Shown piece after piece: positions 8,099-18,800 of a stretch of DNA of 33,681 bases (its first letter is position 1; every line of letters begins with the position of its first letter). The notes beneath the pieces were generated by a model, which ran no database searches, was not told the DNA's origin, and saw only the letters and a program-made list of their open reading frames with translations. Made by a program: the position numbers and the translations under genes. The stretch is from Deltaproteobacteria bacterium (GTDB lineage: Bacteria; Myxococcota_A; UBA9042; PHBI01). The stretch spans positions 1 through 33,681 of the forward strand of contig SBGO01000730.1 of assembly GCA_006226565.1 (NCBI GenBank), in the 5' to 3' direction.

Positions 8099-8518
8099 CT
8101 ACTTCCGCTCGAAGCAGCTGAAGAAGTAAGCGGTCTCGAAAGCGGCGGTCTCGGGGGCGTCCGAGCCGTGGGAGGCGTTCTCGCCGATGCTCGTGCCGTA
8201 GCGGCCGCGCACGGTGTCCGGGCCGGCCTTGGTGGCGTCGGTCGGGCCCATCAGGTCACGCCACTTCTGGATCGCGCCCTCGGCCTCCAGGATCATCAGC
8301 ACCACCGGACCCGAGGTCATGAACTCGACCAGCTCGGGGAAGAAGGGGCGCTCGGCGTGGACGTAGTAGAAGCCCTCAGCCTGGGGCTTGGTGAGGCGGG
8401 TCTTCTTCATCGCGGCGATGTTGAAGCCGGCGGCCTCGATCATCGCGATGATGTTGCCGCTGTTGCCGGCCTTGACGGCGTCCGGCTTGACGATGGCGAG
8501 GGTCTGCTGAAGCGACAT
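8099..8518 (-). CDS. ndk: Nucleoside diphosphate kinase
   Basis: Transfers the gamma-phosphate from ATP to nucleoside diphosphates through a phosphohistidine. The 139-residue length is typical. The nucleophile is His117 in ENASHGSDAPE, and the N-terminal TLAIVKPDAV and the RGRYG segment are conserved. A strong ribosome-binding site (CAGGAGAGAACCG) precedes ATG 8518. It lies downstream of sucCD on the same strand, separated by a hairpin, and directly upstream of rlmN. The C-terminal YFFSCFERK is a normal ending. Confidence 0.97.
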   Translation of the reverse strand: MSLQQTLAIVKPDAVKAGNSGNIIAMIEAAGFNIAAMKKTRLTKPQAEGFYYVHAERPFFPELVEFMTSGPVVLMILEAEGAIQKWRDLMGPTDATKAGPDTVRGRYGTSIGENASHGSDAPETAAFETAYFFSCFERK

Positions 8519-8596
8519 CGGTTCTCTCCTGAGGTTTCGGCGACGCCTTCGTCGCCAGGTCCGCGCCCGCCGCGTGGCGGGGCGAGGTTATACGAA

Positions 8597-8626
8597 GGGG
8601 CCCCACCGAGATTTCGGTGAGGCCCC
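8597..8626 (-). terminator. Hairpin terminator between sucD and ndk
   Basis: GGGGCC-C-CACCGA, loop GATT, then TCGGTG-A-GGCCCC: twelve paired bases with a single mismatch. It sits 17 bases beyond the sucD stop in the minus direction. The following run is only CCTTCGTATA, so the U-tract is weak. Confidence 0.6.
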
Positions 8627-8643
8627 GTCGAGTGAAGGTCGAA

Positions 8644-9513
<870 letters not shown>

Positions 9514-9527
9514 GTCCGTTTTCCTCC

Positions 9528-10694
<1,167 letters not shown>

Positions 10695-10879
10695 CCGCGG
10701 TGTCCTGGCTCGAGAGAAGTCGATGGCTCGGTGGGATCGCGCTCGAGCGTGCGAGCCTCAGCGATTGGCCCGTGCGGAGTCGCGATCCGAACGCCCTGGA
10801 GCGGCGGCAAGGGCGTCATCGCCCCCGAGCGTCCAGCGGGCTCGTTACCGAGTCGGCCCCCCGACGTCAAGGCGAAGCT

Positions 10880-10901
10880 CCGGCCAGGCCGGCCTGGCCG
10901 G
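10880..10901. repeat. 22-bp perfect palindrome upstream of prs promoter
   Basis: CCGGCCAGGCC/GGCCTGGCCGG reads the same on both strands over 22 bases. It lies about 54 bases upstream of the prs -35 element and about 180 bases upstream of sucC. It may be a regulator site; in this GC-rich DNA chance is possible but a perfect 11-bp half-site is notable. Confidence 0.6.
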
Positions 10902-10954
10902 CCTGTGACACCGCTCTGCGGGGCCCAGGGGCGGGGCTGGACCGGGTCGGTGCG

Positions 10955-10983
10955 TTGACACCTCGGGGCCCCATGCATAAGTG
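10955..10983 (+). promoter_or_regulatory. Sigma-70-like promoter for prs
   Basis: A perfect -35 TTGACA (10955-10960) is followed, at 15 to 17 bp, by the AT-rich GCATAAGTG, which holds the -10 (CATAAG or TAAGTG). Transcription would start near 10988-10990. The track's GTG start at 10981 would then lie upstream of the transcript, supporting ATG 11014 as the prs start. Confidence 0.6.
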
Positions 10984-11013
10984 AAGGTCGCCCCCCAACC
11001 CGCTGGTGCTCCC

Positions 11014-11952
11014 ATGAACGGCTCGCTCAAGATCTTCTCTGGCCGCTCCCACCCCCACCTTGCCCAGAAGATCGCGAGGATCCTGGACATCCCCGTCGGC
11101 AAGTCGCACGTCACGCGCTTCTCGAACGAGAACCTGATGGTTCAGATCGACGAGAACGTGCGTGGGGCCGACGTCTTCGTGATCCAGACCTCCGCCCCGC
11201 CGGTGAACGAGGGGCTCGTCGAGCTGCTCATCACCATCGACGCCCTGCGCCACGCGTCGGCGGAGCGCATCACCGCCGTGATGCCCTACTTCCCGTACGT
11301 CCGCTCGGACAAGAAGGACAAGCCGCGCATCTCCATCACGGCGCGCCTGATGGCCGACCTGCTCCAGACGGCCGGCGCGGACCGCGTGTTGACGATGGAC
11401 CTGCACGCGCCGCAGATCCAGGGCTTCTTCCGGGTGCCGGTGGACCACCTCCAGGCGATCCCGATCATCGCCGACTACCTCCAGCGCCGGGACCTCTCGA
11501 ACCACGTCCTCGTGGCCGGCGACGCGAGCGAGGCCAAGGACGTCGGCCGCTACGCGAACCGCCTCCGGCTGCCGATGGCCATCATCGACAAGCGCCGCTA
11601 CGACGACTCCGAGCAGGCCAAGGCGGCCCACCTCATCGGCGACGTGCGGGGCAAGCACGCGATCATCGTCGACGACGAGGTGGCGACGGGCGGGACCCTG
11701 ATGGAGGCGGCTGCCTTCCTGAAGGAGCAGGGCGCGGAGAGCGTCATCGCCGCCTTCACCCACGCCGTGCTCTCCGGGACCGCCGTCGAGCGCGTCGACG
11801 CCTCGGTCATCGAGCAGCTCGTCTTCACCGACACCATCCCGCTGCAGGGCAAGGAGTCGAAGAAGTTCGAGGTCATCAGCGTCGCCGAGGTCTTCGCCAA
11901 GGCGATCCGCCGCATCCACAAGGGCGACTCGATCTCCGACCTCTTTCACTAG
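11014..11952 (+). CDS. prs: Ribose-phosphate pyrophosphokinase (PRPP synthetase)
   Basis: Makes PRPP from ribose-5-phosphate and ATP for purine, pyrimidine, His and Trp synthesis. I use ATG 11014 (312 residues, MNGSLKIFSGRSHPHLA), which matches the family N-terminus and lies downstream of the mapped promoter. Motifs seen: PYFPYVRSDKKDKPR (flexible loop), TMDLHAPQIQGFF (around His131), AIIDKRR (catalytic Lys/Arg near 193-194) and the PRPP loop VDDEVATGGT (219-228). Two segments differ from classical class I enzymes: VLVAGDASEAKDVGRYANRL replaces the usual SPDxGGxxRA phrase, and EVATGG replaces the common IDTxG wording of the PRPP loop. It is still clearly a PRPP synthetase homologue; kinetics or regulation may be unusual. 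It may supply apt, which is encoded elsewhere in the window. Confidence 0.92.
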   Translation: MNGSLKIFSGRSHPHLAQKIARILDIPVGKSHVTRFSNENLMVQIDENVRGADVFVIQTSAPPVNEGLVELLITIDALRHASAERITAVMPYFPYVRSDKKDKPRISITARLMADLLQTAGADRVLTMDLHAPQIQGFFRVPVDHLQAIPIIADYLQRRDLSNHVLVAGDASEAKDVGRYANRLRLPMAIIDKRRYDDSEQAKAAHLIGDVRGKHAIIVDDEVATGGTLMEAAAFLKEQGAESVIAAFTHAVLSGTAVERVDASVIEQLVFTDTIPLQGKESKKFEVISVAEVFAKAIRRIHKGDSISDLFH

Positions 11953-12001
11953 GCGCGCGCGGCGTCGCCGCGGCCCGCGCGGTCGGGTCGCGTCGCGCCG
12001 C

Positions 12002-12517
12002 TCAGAAGCCGACGCCGAGGGAGAAGGTGAGCTGTGACTCGAGGGCCCGCTTCGCGAGCGGCTCGTCCTCGGCCCACAGCGGCTTGGTCCACGCGGCGCG
12101 CAGCTTGACCGGCCCGAGCGCGGCGCGGATCGCCAGCTCGCCGTTGACGGTGATGACGCTGTCGGCGAGGCCGTGGCGCTCGGGGAGGAGCTTCACGACC
12201 CCGAGGGCGAGGCCGAGCTCGGGCGTGATCGGCCCCGGCAGCGGGAGGTCCACCGAGAGGCCGGCCTGGCCGCCGGCGAAGTCCATCGGCGCCGCGGGAT
12301 CGGGGGCGCTGAGGTAGGCGTCGAGCTCGACCGCGAAGGACAGGAGCGACTCGATGCCGTAGGTCAGCCGGAGCCCGCCGACGGTCGCCGTGTCGCCGCT
12401 CGAGAAGCGCGGCCCGACGCCGGCGTAGAGCGCGGTCCCGCCGGCGTGGGCCTCGGTGGGGGCGAGAGAGAGCGCGACGAGCGCGGCGGCGATGGGGGCG
12501 AGGATCCGGGAGCGCAT
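12002..12517 (-). CDS. Small exported, probable outer-membrane beta-barrel-like protein
   Basis: The start is ATG 12517 (171 residues) after GGAGGACGCGTC; the track's 12556 start adds 13 residues in front of the signal peptide. The signal peptide is MRSRILAPIAAALVALSLAPTEAHA, with cleavage likely after AHA. The mature part alternates hydrophobic and polar residues (GGTALYAGVGPRF, LRLTYGIESLLSFAVELDAYL, SQLTFSLGVGF) and ends in Phe, as outer-membrane barrels do. It has no recognised family. It is divergent from the giant repeat protein, and its promoter region would be shared. Confidence 0.75.
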   Translation of the reverse strand: MRSRILAPIAAALVALSLAPTEAHAGGTALYAGVGPRFSSGDTATVGGLRLTYGIESLLSFAVELDAYLSAPDPAAPMDFAGGQAGLSVDLPLPGPITPELGLALGVVKLLPERHGLADSVITVNGELAIRAALGPVKLRAAWTKPLWAEDEPLAKRALESQLTFSLGVGF

Positions 12518-12801
12518 GACGCGTCCTCCGCACGAGCGATGAGGTCCTGGCGCCACGACGCCGGCGCTCCGATGATATTCACCTCCCGGTGAGCGCGTCC
12601 CCTCCCATGTGCGGCCGCGATCTCCCGAAGCCGGGGTGGGAGGCCCTCCGGCGGCGGCCCCGCGCGGCGCGGGCCCGCCGAAAACGAGGCCGAGATACCG
12701 CTGGGTGTTGCACCGCGGCCGCCTTCACCGCAGGATCCTCCCGGGTGGGTCCGCGGCGCGGCCGGGGACCGCCGATCGCAGCGAACGACAAGGCCCCGGA
12801 C

Positions 12802-15800
12802 TTGAACCCACGCTCCCTCACGCGCACCGTCCTCACCTCGATCGCGGCCCTGGCCCTGGTCGGGGCCGACGCCGCGGGGGCGCGGGCGGCCTTCGGCCCG
12901 GACAGCGCAGACGCCTTCGGGGCGGCCACCGGGGCGCCGACCTCGGGCGCGCGCTGGGTCGATCTCGAGGGCGACGGCGACCTCGACCTGGTCCTCGACA
13001 CCGAGGCCGCCACGGTGACGCGCCTGGCCGTGGGCGGGACCCTCGTGGCCGCGGGCGAGCTGGCCGCCACGGCGGCGCCCGTCGGCGTCGCGCTCGCGGA
13101 CTACGACGCCGACGGGCGCGTCGACCTCGCGCGCGCCCTCCCCGGTCGGATCGAGCTGTACCGCAACGCCGGCGGCACGACGCCGTTCGCCGGTACGCCG
13201 ACGCTGCTCATCCGCAGCGGGGCCTGCGGCGCCCCGGGCGACCCGCCGAACGGCCGCTGCACGGCGATCGCGGGCTTCTCCCCGACGGGCCTGGCGTGGG
13301 TCGACGTGAACGCCGACGGCTGGCTCGACCTCCTCGTCTCCGACGGCGGGGCGCCACGCGTCTTCGTGAACCCCGCGGACCCGGGCGGCGGCACGTCGTT
13401 CCCCGCCAGCGTGGCCGCCTTCCCCGCGAGCACGGCGACCGCGGGCGGCGCCGTCGCGGCCGCCGACTGGGACCTCGACGGCGACGTGGACGTGGTCCTC
13501 CCCGCCACCGCCGCCCCCGACGTGTGGCTGGCCGGCACCCTCCCCTTCGTCCCCGTGGCCGCCCCCAACTTCGCCGTGGCCGCGCCGCGCGCTCGCTCGC
13601 TCCTCTGCGACCTCGACGGAGACGGTCGCCTCGATCTCTTCCGCGCCGGCGCGGGCCTCGACGAGACCGTCGCCGGCGAGACGCCGGGGCGCGTCTTCTG
13701 GGGCAGCGCCTCGGGCGCGTTCCTCCCCATCACCAGCGGCGACCCGGAGCCCGGTCTCTCCCCGGCCGAGCCGGCCCTCGCCGCCGCCTGTGGCGACGTC
13801 GACCGCGACGGCGACCTCGATCTCGTCGTGGTCGGCGCCTGGGGCGTGCGCGTCTATCTCGGTCAGCGCGAAGACGGCTCGCCCCGACACTTCGAGGAGG
13901 ACCTCACGACCGGGCTCCCCGCGGGGCTGGTCGACGTCCGCGACGTCTCCCTCGTCGACGTCGACGGGGACGGGGACCTCGACCTCGATCTCGCGACCGG
14001 CTCGGGCCACCGCCTCTTCCTGAACACGCCCACGGGCAGCGGCGGCCACCTCACCGTCGAGGTCGTGGTCCCGGTCGGGGCCTGCACGCCGTCCGACACC
14101 ACCGGCGTGCGCGCCGACATCGGCGCGGTCGTGCTGCTCCGGCGGCCCGACGGCGGCGTGGCGGCGACCGCGGAGGTGACCGGCGGCAGCGGCTCGGCGA
14201 GCTCGTGGCGCCTCGACCTCCCCCTCGGGGACGGCGACCCGGACGCGACCTGGGAGCTGACCGTCCTCCCGCACGGCCGCGGCGTCGTGCCCCTCGCCGA
14301 GGCGCAGTACGTCCTCCCGGTCGTTCCGTCGGCGATCGACGGGATCCTGCGCGTCGGGCTCGGCGACGCCGACGGCGACGGCATCCCGGACGCGGACGAG
14401 CTCCTCGACGCCGACGCGATCCCGCTCGACCGCTACCCCGACCCCGACGACGTGGACGCGGACGGCATCCCGAACCGCCTCGACCGCGACAGCGACGGCG
14501 ACGGCATCGAGGACGCCGTCGAGGCCGGCGACGCGACCCGCTGTACCCCCGCGGCGGACGCGGACGCCGACGGCGTCCCGGACTATCTGACGCCGCCCGA
14601 CTCGGACGACGACGGGCTCGACGACATCGTCGAGGGGCTCCGGGGGACCGATCCGGGCTCGCCCGACACCGACGGCGACGGGCTCGACGACGGGGACGAG
14701 GTCGCGCTCGGGACCGATCCCCGGGACGCCGACACGGACGACGACGGGCTCCGCGACGGCGACGAGGTCGCGGGCACCGGTCCCCTCGCCGCCTACGGGC
14801 CGACCGATCCCAAGGCGCCCGACAGCGACGGCGACGAGATCAACGACGGCGTCGAGGTCGGCGTATACACGCCCGTTCCCGGCAACCCCACCGCCCCCTA
14901 CGGCTACCTCGGGACCGACGTCGACGGGCTCACCTGGCGGCCCGACCTCGAGCCCTCGACGAAGACCGATCCGACCTCCGCCGACACCGACGGCGGTGGC
15001 ATCCCCGACGGCGTCGAGGACAAGAACCACAACGGCCGCGTCGACTTCCTCGAGAAGGACCCCAACCACCGCTCCGACGACGACAGCGACGGTGACGGCC
15101 TCCTCGACATCAACGAGCTGGCGCTCGGCAGCGATCGCTTCGAGGTCGACACCGACGGAGACGGCATCGAAGACGGCGACGAGGTGGCCGCGGGCAACCC
15201 CGCGACCTTCGACCCCGGGCTCGACACCGACCCGGCCGACGCGGACAGCGACGACGACGGCCTCTCCGACGGCGACGAGCGCGACGGCACGGGCCCGCTC
15301 TCGGCGTGGGACCCGACCGATCCGCGCGACCCCGACAGCGACCACGACGGGCTCCCCGACGGCCTCGAGGTCGGTGTCGAGTACCCGGTCTTCGGCGGCA
15401 TGAGCCCCACCGAGGGCCTGACCTTCGTCGGCACGGACACCAGCGCGGCGAGCTGGCGACCCGACGCGGATCCGGCGAGCATGACCGACCCCAACGTCGC
15501 CGACACCGACGGCGACGACCTCTCCGACGGGGTGGAGGACGCCGACCGCGACGGGAAGGTCACCGTCACGATCGGCGGGACCGGCACCAGCGGCAGCGGC
15601 GAGACCGATCCGAACGTCGCCGACACCGACGGCGACGACCTCTCCGATGGCGACGAGGTCGCGCGCGGCACCGACCCGCGCGACACCGACAGCGACGACG
15701 GCGGCGTCCCCGACGGGACCGAGGTCGCCTCCCTCCTCGACCCGACCGACGGCAGCGACGACGCGTACGTCGCCGACACCGACGGGGACGGCCTCGCCAG

Positions 15801-18800
15801 CGCGCGGGAGATCGAGCTCGGCACCGACCCGTCGGTGCGCGACACCGACGGCGACGGCATCGACGACGGCGACGAGCTCGCCGCCGGCGCCCCCGGCGTG
15901 CTCGACCCCGGCCTCGACACCGATCCCGTGGACGCGGACAGCGACGACGACGGCCTCCCCGACGGCGTCGAGCGCTTCGGCACCGGCCCCCTGGCGGCCT
16001 ACGCGCCGACCGACCCGCTCGCCTGGGACAGCGACGCCGACGGGCTGCCCGACGGTCTCGAGGTGAGCGTGACCGCGCCGGTTCCCGGCGGAACGAGCGC
16101 CGGCGGGCGGAGCTTCGCCGGGACGAACACCGCCGCCGGCCACTTCAAGGCGGACGCCGATCCGGCGGGACAGACCGACCCGAACGACGACGACACCGAC
16201 GACGACGGGCTCGTCGACGGCGACGAGGACGAGGACCGCAACGGCGCGGGCAGCGGCTTCTTCGGGGCCACCGGCACCGTCGGCTTCGGCGAGACCGACC
16301 CCGCCGACCCCGACACCGACGGGGACGGCCTGCAGGACGGGACCGAGCTGGGCGTCACCGTCCCCGGCGGGACCGGCACGGACCTGGCGGTCTTCGTCCC
16401 CGACGCCGACCCCTCGCGCACGACCGGGCCGAAGGACGTCGACAGCGACGACGGCGGCATGCACGACGGCGCCGAGGACACCAACCTCAACGGGCGCGTC
16501 GACGCCGGCGAGCACAACCCGCTCTTCCCCGACGACGACGATCGGGACGAGGACGGGCTCACCGACGCCGAGGAGGCGGCGGTCGGCACCGACCCGCGGG
16601 TGACGGACACCGACGGCGACGGGCTGTCGGACGGCGCGGAGCTGGCCCTCGGCGACCGCACCGTGCGGGACGCGGGCGACACCGATCCGCTCGACGCGGA
16701 CACCGACGACGACGGGCTCCCCGACGGGACCGAGCGGCATGGCAGCGGGCCCCTCGAGCGCTTCGGCGCGACCGATCCCAACCGCGCCGACAGCGATGGG
16801 GACGGGCTCTGGGACGGGCTCGAGGTGGGCCTCGTGGCCGGCGTGCCCGGGGGCGCGACCCCCGCCGGCGTCGCCTGGACCGGGACCGACTTCGCGGCGG
16901 GCTTCGTCGCCGACGCCGACCCGACCAGCCGCACCGACCCCACCACGAAGGACACCGACCACGACGGGCTCGACGACGGCGACGAGGATCTCGACCACGA
17001 CGGCGCCGCGGTCTACGTCATCGGCGGCACCGGGACGGCCGGGTCGGGCGAGACCGACCCGACCCGCGCCGACACCGACGGCGACTTCCTCTCCGACGGC
17101 GCCGAGGGGCCCTTCGACACCGATCCGCTCGACGTCGACAGCGACGACGGCGGCGTGGAGGACGGGGTGGAGGTCGCCAACGGGCTCGATCCGCGCCAGC
17201 CCGCCGACGACGCCGGCCTCGCGGACCGCGACGGCGACCGCCTCTCCGACGCGCGCGAGGCGTTCCTCGGCCTCGACCCCGACGACGCTGACAGCGACGG
17301 CGACGGGCTCGACGACTTCGCCGAGCTCGCCGGCGGCATCCCCGGCGTCGCCAACGCGGGCGTGGACACCGACCCGCTCGACGCGGACAGCGACGACGAC
17401 GGGATCTCCGACGGCGACGAGCGCGCCGGGACCGGCCCGCTCGAGGGCTTCGGCCCGACGCACCCCCTCGAGGTCGACAGCGATCTCGACGGCCTCGTCG
17501 ACGGCGTCGAGGTCGGCGTGGTCGAGGCGATCCCCGGCGGCGTCAGCGAGGGGCCGACCGCAGTGGTCTTCGCGGGCACCGACGGCTTCGTCGGCGACGC
17601 CGACCCCGACAGCACCACCCACCCGATGCGCGCCGACAGCGACGGCGACGGGCTCGGTGACGGCGACGAGGATCTCGACCACGACGGCGCGACGAGCTTC
17701 ACGCTCGGCGGGACCGGGACGAGCGGCAGCGGCGAGACCGACCCGAACGTCGCCGACACCGACGGGGACCGGCTCTCCGACGGCGCCGAGCGCCTCGCCC
17801 GCGGGACCGATCCCCTCGACACGGACAGCGACGACGGCGGCCTCGCCGACGGGATCGAGGTCGCCAACCGCCTCGATCCCCTCGACCCCGCGGACGACAA
17901 CCGCTTCCACGACACCGACGGGGACGGCCTCGCGGACTACCGCGAGATCCTCGCCGACCTCGACTGGCGGGCCGCGGACACCGACGGCGACGGGCTGTCG
18001 GACTTCGACGAGCTGGCCCGTGGGGTGCTCGGGCGCTACGACGAGGGCGTCGACAGCGACCCGCGCGACGCCGACAGCGACGACGACGGCCTCGGCGACG
18101 GCGACGAGGTGGCCGGCTACGGCCCGTGGCCGCCCACCGACCCGCTGTCTGCGGACACGGATCTGGACCTGCTCCCGGACGGGATCGAGGTCGGCGTGAC
18201 CGAGGGCGTCCCGGCCGGCGTGAGCCCCGGCCTCGGCCTCCCCTTCGAGGGGACCGGCGCCGGCTTCGTCGGCGACGCCGATCCCACGACCACGACCGAT
18301 CCGACCCGCCCCGACAGCGACGGTGACGGGCTCCTCGACGGGGTCGAGGACGCGGACCACGACGGCGCGCAGGTCGCGACCCTGGGCGGCATCGGGACCG
18401 TCGGCAGCGGCGAGACCGACCCCGCCGCGGCCGACAGCGACGGCGACACGCTCTCCGACGGCGTCGAGGTCGCCCTCGGGACCAACCCGCTCGACAGCGA
18501 CAGCGACGACGGCGCCGTGGACGACGGCGTCGAGGTCGGGCGCGGGACCGATCCCCTCGATCCCTCCGACGACGCCCCGCCCGACACGGACGAGGATGGG
18601 CTCCTCGACTGGGTCGAGGGCGTGCTCGGGCTCGATCCCGCGCGGCCAGACAGCGACGACGACGGCCTCCCGGACGGCGAGGACGACCTCGATGGCGACG
18701 GCATCGCCACCCGGCTCGAGACCCTCGGCGGGACCCAGCCCCTCGACAGCGACGGCGACGGCACGCCCGACGCCCTCGACACCGACAGCGACGACGACGG

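Larger units (their letters stand above)
10695..11013. other. 319-bp divergent intergenic region between sucC and prs
   Basis: No credible gene is visible; the open frames across it lack ribosome-binding sites and recognisable content. It contains a 22-bp perfect palindrome (10880-10901) and a sigma-70-like promoter pointing to prs (10955-10983). I could not identify a convincing sucC promoter on the minus strand. Confidence 0.7.

Noticed and set aside
12589-12801. N-terminal 71 codons of the giant ORF in the track
   Set aside because: Arg/Pro-rich with no ribosome-binding site, and it would bury the signal peptide. TTG 12802 is preferred, although not certain.
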